A stretch of DNA of 49,016 bases from Rhodoferax sp. GTDB lineage: Bacteria > Pseudomonadota > Gammaproteobacteria > Burkholderiales > Burkholderiaceae_C. The translations under genes and the position numbers were made by a program. The notes below the pieces were generated by a model that made no database searches, was not told the DNA's origin, and saw only the letters and a program-made list of their open reading frames with translations. The first letter of the stretch is position 1, and the number at the start of each line of letters is the position of its first letter. The DNA lies in assembly GCA_030645355.1 (NCBI GenBank), contig JAUSNJ010000177.1, positions 1-49,016 on the forward strand, written 5' to 3'. This document shows, piece by piece, positions 17,084 through 25,723 of this stretch.

Positions 17084-17101
17084 TGTCGTTGATCGCAGAC
17101 A
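17084..17101. promoter_or_regulatory. TGTC-N10-GACA activator site D2
   Basis: A perfect TGTC-N10-GACA site (inner bases GTTGATCGCA) lies 65 bp beyond D1, centred near -152. It ends 13 bp before the stop of the YqaA-like gene. Confidence 0.75.
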
Positions 17102-17113
17102 AGATATAGCTAT

Positions 17114-17587
17114 CTAAAACAGGGCAAAGGCACCAATCGCCGCGGCCGTCATGGTCACGTAGCGGGCAAATTTGCCAATCGCCATATAGACCAGGCAAGG
17201 CCAGAACGGCAGCTTGAGCCAGCCCGCCACGGCGCACAGCGGATCGCCCACCAGCGGCAACCACGCCAGCAGACAGGCCTTGGGACCCAGTTTTTCCAAC
17301 CAATCCAACGCACGGGCGTGGTGGGACGAATGGCTGTATTTGTCTGCCACCTTGTGGGCGCCATAGCCCATCCACCAGTCCACCGCGCCACCCAGTGTGT
17401 TGCCGGCAGTGGCCACCAGCACCACGGGCCAGAACATGTCCGGGTTGAGGTGGATGACGCCGTAGACCACGGGTTCGGACCCCAGCGGGATCAGCGTGGC
17501 GGAGATGAACGAGACCAGAAACACAGTGCTCAGGCCGTACTGGGGCAGTGACAGCAAGGTAAGCAAATGTTCTATCCAGGCGGGCAT
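17114..17587 (-). CDS. YqaA-like inner-membrane protein (VTT/DedA superfamily)
   Basis: A 157-residue membrane protein with several hydrophobic helices. The family features are the Pro/Gly-rich FISATLIPLGSEPVVYGVI, the conserved GNTLGGAVDWWMGYG segment and the C-terminal WLPLVGDPLCAVAGWLKLPF. YqaA proteins belong to the SNARE-associated/VTT superfamily with DedA; some members act in lipid scrambling or membrane homeostasis, but the role of this one is unknown. ATG 17587 is used; GTG 17617 in the same frame would add ten residues, and neither has a clear Shine-Dalgarno site. It is divergent from dusB across 156 bp and reads toward the PEP-CTERM promoter region. Confidence 0.85.
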   Translation of the reverse strand: MPAWIEHLLTLLSLPQYGLSTVFLVSFISATLIPLGSEPVVYGVIHLNPDMFWPVVLVATAGNTLGGAVDWWMGYGAHKVADKYSHSSHHARALDWLEKLGPKACLLAWLPLVGDPLCAVAGWLKLPFWPCLVYMAIGKFARYVTMTAAAIGAFALF

Positions 17588-17743
17588 GCTGACAGTGTAG
17601 ATGTTGCGATAGATCACGCAATACTTGTACTGCGGCGCAAATCGTGCGCAGATTTCAATTGCTGAAATTTTAGGCAGCTAGAATAGCGTCCCACACCCGT
17701 CCCGGCTGTCCATTTCTTCGCCCCACCTCCACTTGAACACCGC

Positions 17744-18793
17744 ATGCACATCGGCCACTTCGCCATCGCGAATCCCCTGTTTGTTGCACCCATGGCGGGT
17801 GTGACGGACCGGCCTTTCCGCCAGCTGTGCAAGCGCCTGGGTGCCGGCTATGCGGTCAGCGAGATGGTGACATCCCGGCGCGACCTGTGGGATACGCTGA
17901 AGACTTCGCGGCGCGCAAACCACGACGGCGAGCCCGGCCCCATTGCCGTGCAGATTGCCGGTACCGAGGCGCAGATGATGGCCGATGCGGCTGTCTACAA
18001 CATTGAGCGCGGCGCGCAAATCATCGACATCAACATGGGCTGCCCGGCCAAGAAGGTCTGCAACAAGTGGGCCGGCTCGGCCCTGATGCAGGACGAGGCA
18101 CTGGCCCTGTCCATCGTCGAAGCCGTGGTGGCTGCCTGCACGCCGCACCGGGTGCCGGTGACCCTGAAGATGCGCACCGGCTGGTGCCAGACGCACAAGA
18201 ATGCGGTCGTGCTGGCCAAGGCGTTCGAGTCCGCCGGCGTGCAAATGCTGGCAGTGCACGGCCGCACGCGCGAGCAGGGCTACAAGGGGCAGGCCGAGTA
18301 CGACACCGTGGCCGCGGTCAAGGCCTCCGTCAAGATTCCGGTTGTCGCCAATGGCGACATCACCACGCCCGAGAAGGCACGTGCCGTGCTGCTGGCCACC
18401 GGGGCGGATGCCATCATGATTGGCCGTGCCGCCCAGGGCCGGCCCTGGATCTTCCGCGAGATCAGTCACTTTTTGGCCACGGGTACACCACTGGCCCCGC
18501 CGCTGGTCAGTGAAGTCAAGCGTTTGCTGGTCGAGCATTTGCATGACCACTACAGCTTGTATGGCGAATTCATCGGGGTGCGCTCGGCGCGCAAGCACAT
18601 CGGCTGGTATGTGCGCGAACTGCCCGGTGGCGAAGCGTTTCGCGCCCGCATGAATGCACTGGAGGACAGTGTCGCGCAGATCGCGGCGGTCGCGCAATTT
18701 TTGGACCAGTTGAACGAACAAATGGACCGAATTCCCGCACCGGGAGTCACGATCGACACAAGAGGACGAGACATGATGGAAACTGCAGCATGA
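17744..18793 (+). CDS. dusB: tRNA-dihydrouridine synthase DusB
   Basis: A 349-residue FMN enzyme that reduces uridine to dihydrouridine in the tRNA D loop. Family motifs are visible: PLFVAPMAGVTDRPFRQLC at the N-terminus, the catalytic cysteine in INMGCPAKKVCNKWAGSAL, VHGRTREQGYKG, and the FMN-phosphate loop TGADAIMIGRAAQGRPWIF. Its stop overlaps the fis start by 4 nt (ATGA), the standard dusB-fis operon arrangement of proteobacteria, which fixes the DusB assignment over DusA or DusC. Confidence 0.97.
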   Translation: MHIGHFAIANPLFVAPMAGVTDRPFRQLCKRLGAGYAVSEMVTSRRDLWDTLKTSRRANHDGEPGPIAVQIAGTEAQMMADAAVYNIERGAQIIDINMGCPAKKVCNKWAGSALMQDEALALSIVEAVVAACTPHRVPVTLKMRTGWCQTHKNAVVLAKAFESAGVQMLAVHGRTREQGYKGQAEYDTVAAVKASVKIPVVANGDITTPEKARAVLLATGADAIMIGRAAQGRPWIFREISHFLATGTPLAPPLVSEVKRLLVEHLHDHYSLYGEFIGVRSARKHIGWYVRELPGGEAFRARMNALEDSVAQIAAVAQFLDQLNEQMDRIPAPGVTIDTRGRDMMETAA

Positions 18794-19026
18794 GCAAGAA
18801 GCTCATAGAAGACTGTGTGCGCACCAGTCTGGAAGGTTACTTCCGGGACCTGCGTGGCACCGAGCCCGGCGGCATGCACGAAATGCTGGTGCGGGCGGTC
18901 GAAAAGCCCCTGTTGGAAGTGGTCATGGCGCAGGCCGACCACAACCAGTCCAAGGCCGCCCAGTGGCTGGGCCTGAACCGCAACACGCTGCGCAAGAAGT
19001 TACTGGAACACCGCCTGATCGATTGA
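18790..19026 (+). CDS. fis: Fis-family DNA-binding protein
   Basis: A 78-residue protein, shorter than the enteric Fis (98) but usual for betaproteobacterial Fis. It has an N-terminal helical dimerisation part (IEDCVRTSLEGYFRDL) and a C-terminal helix-turn-helix (NQSKAAQWLGLNRNTLRKKL). Fis bends DNA and modulates rRNA and global transcription. The start ATG overlaps the dusB stop. It shares its HTH type with the C-terminus of the sigma-54 regulator at 11840, a family-wide relationship. Confidence 0.95.
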   Translation: MSKKLIEDCVRTSLEGYFRDLRGTEPGGMHEMLVRAVEKPLLEVVMAQADHNQSKAAQWLGLNRNTLRKKLLEHRLID

Positions 19027-19098
19027 GTGCCCGGTCGTCCATTGTGATTGGCTGACCGACACCACCTCCCCCTTTTATTAACTCTGTCCGCCATTCCC

Positions 19099-20697
19099 AT
19101 GAACGCACTACTTTCTGTCTCCGACAAAACCGGCATCGTCGAACTCGCGCAGGCCCTGCATGCGCAGGGTATCAAGCTGCTGTCCACTGGCGGCACCGCC
19201 AAGCTGCTGGCCGACAATGGCCTGCCCGTGACCGAAGTGGCCGAGATGACGGGCTTTCCTGAAATGCTGGATGGTCGAGTCAAGACCCTGCACCCCCGCG
19301 TGCACGGTGGTCTGCTGGCCCGCCGCGATGTACCGGCCCACATGGCTGCGCTCGCCGAACACGCCATCGACACCATTGACGTGCTGGTGGTGAATCTGTA
19401 CCCGTTCGAGTCCACCGTCGCCAAGGTCGGCTGCACGCTGGAAGACGCGATTGAGAACATCGACATCGGCGGCCCGGCCATGGTGCGCAGCGCCGCCAAG
19501 AACTGGAAAGACGTGGCGGTGCTGACCGACGCCTCGCAATACGCCACGGTGATTGCCGAACTCAAATCCGCTGGGCGCGTGTCGGACAAAACCAAGCTGG
19601 GCCTGTCGATTGCAGCCTTCAACCGCATCAGCCAGTACGATGGCGCGATCAGCGACTATTTGTCTGCCATTCAGATCGGCGACACGGTACCTGCCGGCGA
19701 TGCCGCCCCCACGCTGGATTTGTTCCCCGGCCAGAGCAATGGCCGTTTCGTCAAGGTGCAGGACCTGCGCTACGGCGAAAATTCGCACCAGAGCGCCGCG
19801 CTGTACCGCGACCTGTACCCCGCACCCGGCTCGCTGGTCACGGCCAAGCAGCTGCAGGGCAAGGAGCTGAGCTACAACAATATTGCCGACGCCGATGCCG
19901 CCTGGGAATGCGTGAAGAGCTTCAACACCCCGGCCTGCGTCATCGTCAAGCACGCCAACCCCTGCGGCGTGGCAGTGGGCGCCCATGCGCTGGAGGCCTA
20001 CAGCAAGGCTTTCCAGACCGACCCGACCAGCGCGTTTGGCGGCATCATCGCGCTGAACACCGAGCTGGACGAAGCTGCTGCCCAGCAAATCTCCAAGCAG
20101 TTTGTCGAGGTGCTGATGGCGCCCAGCTTCACGCTGGCGGCGCTGGAAGTCTTCAAGACCAAAGTCAACGTGCGCATCCTGCAGATCGATCTTCCCAAGG
20201 GTGGCGCCACCGACTGGGACAATGGCCGCAACGCCATGGACATGAAGCGCATCGGCTCCGGCATCCTGCTGCAGACGGCCGACAACCATGTGCTGGCCTT
20301 GAGCGATCTGAAAGTCGTCACCACCAAGCAGCCCACGGCAGAAGAATTGAACGACCTGTTGTTCGCGTGGAAGGTGGCCAAGTTCGTCAAGTCGAACGCC
20401 ATCGTCTTCTGCAAGGGCGGTATGACCATGGGCGTGGGCGCCGGCCAGATGAGCCGCCTGGATTCCGCCCGCATTGCCAGCATCAAGGCCGGCCATGCCA
20501 AGCTGTCACTGGCCGGTACGGCCGTCGCCAGCGACGCCTTCTTCCCGTTCCGTGACGGCCTGGACGTGGTGGTCGATGCAGGTGCCACCTGTGTCATCCA
20601 GCCCGGGGGCTCCATGCGCGACGACGAAGTGATCGCTGCGGCCAACGAGCGTGGCGTGGCGATGGTGTTCAGTGGCGTGCGGCATTTCCGCCATTGA
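19099..20697 (+). CDS. purH: Bifunctional AICAR formyltransferase/IMP cyclohydrolase PurH
   Basis: A 532-residue enzyme catalysing the last two steps of de novo IMP synthesis. The N-terminal MGS-like cyclohydrolase domain shows [15 protein letters not shown] and [19 protein letters not shown]; the C-terminal transformylase domain has the KHANPCG catalytic motif and ends with [20 protein letters not shown] 19099 ([10 protein letters not shown]) is the conserved start; a longer frame adds 17 unconserved residues. It lies 72 nt after fis and is probably part of the dusB-fis-purH transcript. The ruvC gene, often next in related genomes, does not follow here. Confidence 0.97.
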   Translation: MNALLSVSDKTGIVELAQALHAQGIKLLSTGGTAKLLADNGLPVTEVAEMTGFPEMLDGRVKTLHPRVHGGLLARRDVPAHMAALAEHAIDTIDVLVVNLYPFESTVAKVGCTLEDAIENIDIGGPAMVRSAAKNWKDVAVLTDASQYATVIAELKSAGRVSDKTKLGLSIAAFNRISQYDGAISDYLSAIQIGDTVPAGDAAPTLDLFPGQSNGRFVKVQDLRYGENSHQSAALYRDLYPAPGSLVTAKQLQGKELSYNNIADADAAWECVKSFNTPACVIVKHANPCGVAVGAHALEAYSKAFQTDPTSAFGGIIALNTELDEAAAQQISKQFVEVLMAPSFTLAALEVFKTKVNVRILQIDLPKGGATDWDNGRNAMDMKRIGSGILLQTADNHVLALSDLKVVTTKQPTAEELNDLLFAWKVAKFVKSNAIVFCKGGMTMGVGAGQMSRLDSARIASIKAGHAKLSLAGTAVASDAFFPFRDGLDVVVDAGATCVIQPGGSMRDDEVIAAANERGVAMVFSGVRHFRH

Positions 20698-20712
20698 TGC
20701 ATTGGTAAACTG

Positions 20713-20760
20713 GCCGCTAGCCCTCGTGGAATAAGCGTATTCTGCTATTGTTTTTGTAGT
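20713..20760 (+). repeat. Dispersed Comamonadaceae-type intergenic repeat, copy 2
   Basis: It begins GCCGCTAGCCCTCGTGGAAT and continues to TGCTATTGTTTTTGTAG, just after the purH stop. The core also occurs at 21799, 46483 and, inverted, 13321. These short elements are non-coding, and I recall similar ones scattered between genes of Rhodoferax and relatives. Confidence 0.65.
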
Positions 20761-20912
20761 CGATGGGTTGAGGCGCGACGCCTTTGGTGCCTGCGTGTGG
20801 GCGGGCCGACAGACCGGGCATCCCTACTCTGGCCCACCTCGCGGGCGACGGCTTTGGGACACCCGGTCCGCCGGCCTGGGCCAAATTTCTGTTTTGTGCT
20901 CCCATCCATTCC

Positions 20913-21067
20913 CTGAGGCAGGTGGCGCAATTTGCGAGCGCAGGCTCCATTCTTGATTGCCACAGAGCGCACGCACCAACCAGGGTGTTGACGCAGTAGC
21001 GCCAGCCAAACCACGGTGTTCGCTCAAGAGGTGAGCCGGAGTCCGCAAGCTGCGCCACCTGCCTCAG
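20913..21067. repeat. 17-bp perfect inverted repeat around 121 bp
   Basis: CTGAGGCAGGTGGCGCA at 20913-20929 is repeated exactly in reverse complement at 21051-21067, and the match continues inward imperfectly (TTTGCG.../...CGCAAG, GGCTCC/GGAGTC). The 121 bp between carry two partly similar segments (AACCAGGGTGTTGACGC and AACCACGGTGTTCGC). It could be a small non-autonomous mobile element or a structured RNA. Confidence 0.75.
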
Positions 21068-21140
21068 CATACCCAGCATGCACGACGTGTCTTTGTGGCA
21101 GCGCAGACAGAAGCAGCCAACGCAAAGGGATAATCCCCCC

Positions 21141-21731
21141 ATGCAAAATCACATCACCGCCAGCCTGCAAGAAGCCTCTTCCGCACTGGCCGCATTGCTG
21201 GCCAACCCAGCCGCGCTGGCGACCGTGGAGCAGGCGGCGCAGCTGCTGATCGCCACGTTCGAGGCCAAGGGCCGCGTGTATGCGTGCGGCAACGGCGGCT
21301 CCATGTGCGATGCCATGCATTTTGCGGAAGAGCTGACGGGCCGCTACCGCAAGGGCAGGCGGGCGCTACCTGCCACCGCCATCAGCGATGCGGGGCATTT
21401 GACCTGTGTGGGCAACGACCATGGCTATGACCAAGTTTTTTCACGCTACATCGAAGCCCACGCGCGACCCGAAGACTGTCTGGTGGCCCTGAGTACCAGC
21501 GGCACCAGCAAGAACATCATCCGCGCGGCGGAAACCGCCAGGGCGATCGGCATGCGGGTCATCATCCTGAGCGGACGTCCCAGTGCGTGGCTGGAGCCGC
21601 TCAGCTCGGTCTATGTCTGTACACCGGGTGGGGCCTACGCCGACAGGGTTCAGGAACTGCACATCAAGGTCTTGCACATTCTGATCGAGCTGATCGAGCG
21701 CCACTTCTTCCCCGAGAATTACGCGGATTGA
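21141..21731 (+). CDS. gmhA: Sedoheptulose-7-phosphate isomerase GmhA
   Basis: A 196-residue SIS-domain isomerase that makes D-glycero-D-manno-heptose 7-phosphate for the LPS inner core. Diagnostic segments are CGNGGSMCDAMHFAEELTGRYR, which contains the zinc/catalytic His and Glu of HFAEE, then STSGTSKNIIRAAE and the C-terminal RVQELHIKVLHILIELIE with the second active-site His. This spacing favours GmhA over the related DnaA-binding DiaA, although DiaA-like use cannot be excluded in betaproteobacteria. ATG 21141 gives the usual length. It stands alone on the plus strand after the repeat region. Confidence 0.88.
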   Translation: MQNHITASLQEASSALAALLANPAALATVEQAAQLLIATFEAKGRVYACGNGGSMCDAMHFAEELTGRYRKGRRALPATAISDAGHLTCVGNDHGYDQVFSRYIEAHARPEDCLVALSTSGTSKNIIRAAETARAIGMRVIILSGRPSAWLEPLSSVYVCTPGGAYADRVQELHIKVLHILIELIERHFFPENYAD

Positions 21732-21798
21732 AGACGCCGCGCGCCTTATGCGAGGTGCCTGGCTGGCGGTTGCCGCCAAATCAATACGAACAAAATAA

Positions 21799-21839
21799 GC
21801 CGCTAGCCCTCTAGACTACTTGGCTTGTTGCTCATGAAT
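21799..21839 (+). repeat. Dispersed Comamonadaceae-type intergenic repeat, copy 3
   Basis: It begins GCCGCTAGCCCTCTAGACTA, immediately before the convergent hemL stop. It matches copies 2 and 4 in the first 14 bases and then diverges. Confidence 0.55.
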
Positions 21840-23144
21840 TTATAGTAATTTGAAAACTTCTTCGGCCGCACGGACGGAATACGCAATATCAGCATCGGTG
21901 TGTGCCGCACTCATGAATCCCGCCTCATATAGCGCCGGCGCAAAGTACACGCCGCAGTCCAGCATGCCGTGGAACAGGGTGTTGAAGCGCTTGTTGTCGG
22001 TGGTCATGACCTTGGCGTAGTTCTGCGGCAAGGCGTCAAACAGAAAAAAGCCGAACATGCCGCCTTCACTGTCGACACAGAAGGGCACGCCGGCTTTGTC
22101 GGCCGCACCTTTCAACCCAGCCATGAGTTTTTGTGTCTTGGCAGCCAGTGCCTCGTAGAAACCGGGGCGGCGAATTTCGCGCAGGGTGGCCAGTCCGCAG
22201 GCGGTGGCAACGGGATTGCCGGACAGGGTGCCCGCCTGGTAGACCGGCCCCATTGGTGCCAGCTGCTCCATCACGGCGCGCTTGCCACCAAAGGCCGCCA
22301 GCGGCATGCCGCCGCCAATGACCTTGCCCATCACGGTGATGTCGGGCTCAAATCCGGGGATGGACCTGGCGTATACGCTTTGTGCGCCGCCCAGTGCAAC
22401 GCGAAAGCCGGTCATGACCTCATCGAACACAAACAGCGCGCCATATTGTGTGCACAGCTCGCGGCAGCGCTGCATGAAGGGCACCGATGCGCGCACAAAG
22501 TTCATGTTGCCGGCGATCGGCTCGATCATCAGGCAGGCCAACTCGGGGCCGTGCAGGGCAAAGGCTTCTTCGAGTTGCTGAATGTTGTTGTACTCCAGCA
22601 CCAGGGTGTGTTGCACCACTTCGGCCGGGACACCGGCACTGGTGGGGTTGCCAAAAGTTGCCAACCCCGAGCCGGCCTTGACCAGCAGTGCGTCGGCGTG
22701 GCCGTGGTAGCAGCCCTCGAACTTGAGGATCTTGCTGCGCCCGGTGGCGCCGCGGGCCAGGCGAATGGCGCTCATGCCGGCCTCTGTGCCGCTGCTGACC
22801 AGGCGCACCATGTCCATACTGGGCACGAGGCTGAGAATTTCTTCGGCCAGTTCCACTTCACGCTCGGTCGGGGCGCCAAAGGAAAAGCCTTCCAACGCGG
22901 CTTTGCGCACCGCGTCGACCACGACAGGGTGACCATGGCCGAGGATCATTGGCCCCCAGGAGCCGATGTAATCAATATAGCGTTTGCCGTTGGCGTCCCA
23001 AAAATAAGAGCCCTCAGCACGGGACACAAAGCGTGGCGTGCCGCCGACGGCCTTGAATGCGCGTACGGGGGAGTTGACGCCGCCCGGGATGACCTTTTGG
23101 GCGCGTTGGAACAGTTGCAGGTTGCGGTCAGTGTCGGGTGTCAT
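21840..23144 (-). CDS. hemL: Glutamate-1-semialdehyde 2,1-aminomutase HemL
   Basis: A 434-residue PLP enzyme converting glutamate-1-semialdehyde to 5-aminolevulinate, the C5 route of heme synthesis. Seen are [18 protein letters not shown] at the N-terminus, [38 protein letters not shown] and the PLP lysine in [21 protein letters not shown] 23144 (MTPDTDRN) is chosen for length and conservation. It overlaps the thiD 3' end by 17 bp, indicating co-transcription. Use of the C5 pathway fits a betaproteobacterium. Confidence 0.96.
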   Translation of the reverse strand: MTPDTDRNLQLFQRAQKVIPGGVNSPVRAFKAVGGTPRFVSRAEGSYFWDANGKRYIDYIGSWGPMILGHGHPVVVDAVRKAALEGFSFGAPTEREVELAEEILSLVPSMDMVRLVSSGTEAGMSAIRLARGATGRSKILKFEGCYHGHADALLVKAGSGLATFGNPTSAGVPAEVVQHTLVLEYNNIQQLEEAFALHGPELACLMIEPIAGNMNFVRASVPFMQRCRELCTQYGALFVFDEVMTGFRVALGGAQSVYARSIPGFEPDITVMGKVIGGGMPLAAFGGKRAVMEQLAPMGPVYQAGTLSGNPVATACGLATLREIRRPGFYEALAAKTQKLMAGLKGAADKAGVPFCVDSEGGMFGFFLFDALPQNYAKVMTTDNKRFNTLFHGMLDCGVYFAPALYEAGFMSAAHTDADIAYSVRAAEEVFKLL

Positions 23145-24063
23145 TGGGCGAAATTTCAAAAGAGGATTCTTGGGGTTCTTCGTCGTCGGTTTCGGGGTGT
23201 GCCCAAAACAGGCGATCCGGCAACACATTGCCCATACCGGGCCTGAAGCCGCTTTCCAGGCAACGGTCCAGGTAGCTCAATGCTTCGGTAGCGGATTCGG
23301 ATAGCTCGGTACCACAGGCAATCAAGGCCGCCAGTGCCGCCGATAGCGTATCACCGGCTCCGGCAAATACGGCTTCGAAGCGTTCGAACTTGTTGCTGCA
23401 CAGCACGGCAGTCGGGCTGCACAGGACGTTGTCGATGAATTGGTCCGGCAAGGGGATCCCGGTCACCAGGGTGTAGGGCACGCCGTACGCGTTGGCCGCG
23501 CGGGCGATGTCGCGCGCCGAGGGGCTGCGCTCCCCGCTCCAGTCGGGCAGCAGCCATCGGCACAGGGTGCTGTGGTTTCCAACCAACACGGTGGTCAGCG
23601 GCAGTACCAGCTCGGTATGGGCGTCCTGGTAGATATCAATCTTGTCGTCCTGCCACCATGAAAGGTCGGGCATGTAGGCGACGAGCGGGATGTCCGAATA
23701 GTCGGATGCCAGTTCGGCAACGGCGCTCAGGTTTTCGGGTGACCCGACAAATCCGACCTTGATGACCTGGACCGGGACGTCTTCCAGTATGGCGCGCGCC
23801 TGCTCGGTAACGGCTTCGTCATCCATGCAGAAGTGGTCGTACACCTCAGCCGTGTCACGGGCGTAGCTGCCGGTCAGGATGGGCAGCGCATGGGCGCCCA
23901 CGGAGGCAACGGTGGTTACGTCGGCAGTGAGACCGCCAGCACCACTGGGGTCATTCGCGTTGAAGACCATGACGCAGGCAGCTGGCCCGTCTTCGTCGGA
24001 TTCGATGTCGCTGCTGGGGTCAAGAAGTGCCGTCATCAGGGGGCCTGTCTTAGGGTTTGTCAT
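23128..24063 (-). CDS. thiD: Hydroxymethylpyrimidine (phosphate) kinase ThiD
   Basis: A 311-residue ribokinase-fold enzyme that phosphorylates HMP/HMP-P for thiamine synthesis. The substrate-binding motif is [24 protein letters not shown], and the C-terminal anion hole is [19 protein letters not shown]. The substitution of Asn-Ala-Asn-Asp for the usual GxDxSGGAG variant and the long acidic N-terminus and C-terminus are mild departures from the 265-residue norm. Two starts are possible, ATG 24063 or ATG 24036; neither has a strong Shine-Dalgarno site. It is divergent from rubredoxin and overlaps hemL. Confidence 0.87.
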   Translation of the reverse strand: MTNPKTGPLMTALLDPSSDIESDEDGPAACVMVFNANDPSGAGGLTADVTTVASVGAHALPILTGSYARDTAEVYDHFCMDDEAVTEQARAILEDVPVQVIKVGFVGSPENLSAVAELASDYSDIPLVAYMPDLSWWQDDKIDIYQDAHTELVLPLTTVLVGNHSTLCRWLLPDWSGERSPSARDIARAANAYGVPYTLVTGIPLPDQFIDNVLCSPTAVLCSNKFERFEAVFAGAGDTLSAALAALIACGTELSESATEALSYLDRCLESGFRPGMGNVLPDRLFWAHPETDDEEPQESSFEISPNDTRH

Positions 24064-24156
24064 CAGACAGAATGGCGAGGTTTGGGCGTGCGAGAGGCAT
24101 TTTGCCAATGCTGCTTCGATACAATCCTTGCATTCTATTCGAAGGCCCTTTAAGCT

Positions 24157-24330
24157 GTGAGCGATACTAAAACGTGGATGTGCCTGATTTGCGGCTGGAT
24201 TTATGACGAGGCGGCAGGAGCCCCTGATCACGGAATCGCTCCCGGTACCCATTGGGCCAATGTGCCCATGAACTGGACGTGCCCTGAATGCGGCGCGCGC
24301 AAAGAGGATTTTGAGATGGTTCAGATTTGA
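24157..24330 (+). CDS. Rubredoxin
   Basis: A 57-residue iron-sulfur-free iron protein beginning at GTG 24157. Two CxxC pairs (MCLICGWIYDEAAGAP and WTCPECGARKEDFEMVQI) bind one iron in a four-cysteine site, and the glycine and aromatic pattern between them is typical. It would carry single electrons in the cytoplasm. It lies between divergent thiD and the pil-chp operon, a neighbourhood common in Burkholderiales. No conventional promoter stood out in the 93-bp gap to thiD. Confidence 0.95.
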   Translation: MSDTKTWMCLICGWIYDEAAGAPDHGIAPGTHWANVPMNWTCPECGARKEDFEMVQI

Positions 24331-24395
24331 GTTAGCAGCGTGCGAATCGCTGGGTTTGTCCTTAGAAGAACATACATGATCAGGAGCAACGCCTT

Positions 24396-24794
24396 TTGAG
24401 TACCGCAGCAAACACTGTCAGAGTTCTGGTCATTGACGACAGCAACACCATTCGCCGCAGCGCAGAGATTTTCCTCAAACAGGGGGGGCATGAAGTGATG
24501 TTGGCCGAGGACGGTTTCGACGCGCTTGCCAAGGTCAATGATTACCAGCCGCAGTTGATTTTTTGTGACATCCTGATGCCCCGGCTCGATGGCTACCAGA
24601 CCTGCGCGATCATCAAGCGCAATGCCAAGTATTCTGGCGTACCAGTGGTGATGTTATCGTCCAAGGACGGGGTCTTTGACAAAGCGCGTGGCCGAATGGT
24701 TGGTGCGCAGGATTATTTGACCAAACCGTTTACCAAGGATCAGTTGCTGCAAGCCGTGCGGCAATTTGGAACTGTTATGCAAGGAGCTAGTTGA
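24396..24794 (+). CDS. pilG: Twitching motility response regulator PilG
   Basis: A 132-residue single-domain CheY-like receiver. Acidic pocket VLVIDDSNTIRRSAEIFL, phospho-acceptor Asp in LIFCDILMPRLDGYQT, conserved Lys in LTKPFTKDQLL. It begins at TTG 24396 with AGGAG about 10 nt upstream; no ATG is available before the conserved domain. PilG is phosphorylated by the ChpA kinase and promotes pilus extension with FimX/PilB in Pseudomonas; the role here is inferred from gene order. It is the first gene of the pilGHIJ-chpA operon and its stop overlaps pilH (TGATG). Confidence 0.94.
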   Translation: MSTAANTVRVLVIDDSNTIRRSAEIFLKQGGHEVMLAEDGFDALAKVNDYQPQLIFCDILMPRLDGYQTCAIIKRNAKYSGVPVVMLSSKDGVFDKARGRMVGAQDYLTKPFTKDQLLQAVRQFGTVMQGAS

Positions 24795-25159
24795 TGGCAA
24801 TAAATAAAGTACTCATCGTTGACGATTCAAAGACCGAAATCATGTTCCTCACGGACCTGCTGCAAAAAAACGGATTTGTCGTGCGTTCGGCAGAAAACGC
24901 GGATGAAGCGTTCAAGCGCTTGACCGAAGAAAAACCGGATCTGATTTTGATGGATGTGGTGATGCCAGGCCAAAACGGCTTTCAGCTGACCCGTGCCATC
25001 AACCGCACCCCCGAATACACCGATATTCCAATCTTCATTTGCACCAGCAAGAACCTGGAGACGGACCGCGTCTGGGGTATGCGTCAGGGTGCGCGTGACT
25101 ACATTACAAAGCCGGTCGACGCTGCCGAGCTATTTGCCAAGATCAAGGCATTGGGCTGA
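24794..25159 (+). CDS. pilH: Twitching motility response regulator PilH
   Basis: A 121-residue CheY-like receiver: KVLIVDDSKTEIMFLTDLL, Asp in LILMDVVMPGQNGFQLTR, Lys in YITKPVDAAELFAKI. ATG 24794 overlaps the pilG stop and has AAGGAG upstream; the in-frame TTG three nt earlier is less likely. PilH acts as a phosphate sink or retraction-linked regulator in the Pil-Chp system. Confidence 0.94.
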   Translation: MAINKVLIVDDSKTEIMFLTDLLQKNGFVVRSAENADEAFKRLTEEKPDLILMDVVMPGQNGFQLTRAINRTPEYTDIPIFICTSKNLETDRVWGMRQGARDYITKPVDAAELFAKIKALG

Positions 25160-25171
25160 TTCTCTGATCCC

Positions 25172-25702
25172 ATGGCAAATCGCGAAGCACTTAGAGAACT
25201 TCAGACCCGGCTTGCTAGTCGTTTACAGGCAGCCCGTCTGGAAGGGATGTCAGTGGCGTGGCTTGCCCTTCGGGTTGGTGGCAAGAATCTCCTGTTCCCC
25301 TTGGGGCAGTCCGGCGAAATTTTTCCATTGACCAGTTTGCAGTCCGTCCCCTATGCCCGAGACTGGTTTCGCGGCGTTATCAATATTCGTGGCGGCCTGT
25401 ATGGGGTCGTTGACCTCGCAGGATTTATCTCCGTCGATACGGGTACCGTGCGCGCTGAGCCTGCGGCGCAGGAACCGAGCGTGGTGACCCTCAATGTTGC
25501 TCTGGAGGTGAACTGCGCGCTCCAGGTTGATGGCCTGTTGGGGCTGCGTGGCACGGACGCATTTGCGTCTTCGTCGCCTGCGGATGCGGGCGCACCAGCT
25601 TACTTTGGTAACCAGTTCCTGGACGCTGCCGGTGAGCAGTGGCAGGAAATCGATTTGCGTATCTTGTCCCAAACCCCCCAATTTTTGAGCATCAGCGCTT
25701 AG
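25172..25702 (+). CDS. pilI: CheW-like adaptor PilI
   Basis: A 176-residue CheW-domain protein (WLALRVGGKNLLFPLGQSGEIF, WFRGVINIRGGLYGVVDLAGF). It would couple the PilJ receptor to the ChpA kinase beneath the membrane. It lies 12 nt after pilH and 21 nt before pilJ. Confidence 0.93.
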   Translation: MANREALRELQTRLASRLQAARLEGMSVAWLALRVGGKNLLFPLGQSGEIFPLTSLQSVPYARDWFRGVINIRGGLYGVVDLAGFISVDTGTVRAEPAAQEPSVVTLNVALEVNCALQVDGLLGLRGTDAFASSSPADAGAPAYFGNQFLDAAGEQWQEIDLRILSQTPQFLSISA

Positions 25703-25723
25703 ACCTCTCCGTAAGGCTTAACC

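Larger units (their letters stand above)
20698..21140. other. Gene-free interval with long inverted repeat
   Basis: This 443-bp gap between purH and gmhA holds repeat copy 2 and the inverted repeat at 20913-21067. A 141-codon minus-strand frame spans most of it (20717-21142), but its composition (many Cys, Arg, Pro; no domain) and its passage through both repeat arms make a real protein unlikely. No ruvC or other recognisable gene is present. Confidence 0.6.

Noticed and set aside
20717..21142. A 141-codon minus-strand frame between purH and gmhA
   Set aside because: It passes through both arms of the inverted repeat, has no recognisable domain and a Cys/Arg/Pro-rich composition typical of non-coding GC-rich DNA.
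21141..21731. DiaA (DnaA initiator-associating protein)
   Set aside because: The HFAEE zinc/catalytic segment and the C-terminal His region match GmhA; DiaA remains a minor alternative.
24064..24156. Sigma-70 promoter (TTGCCA and TACAAT) before rubredoxin
   Set aside because: The spacer is only 12 bp, too short for a normal promoter.
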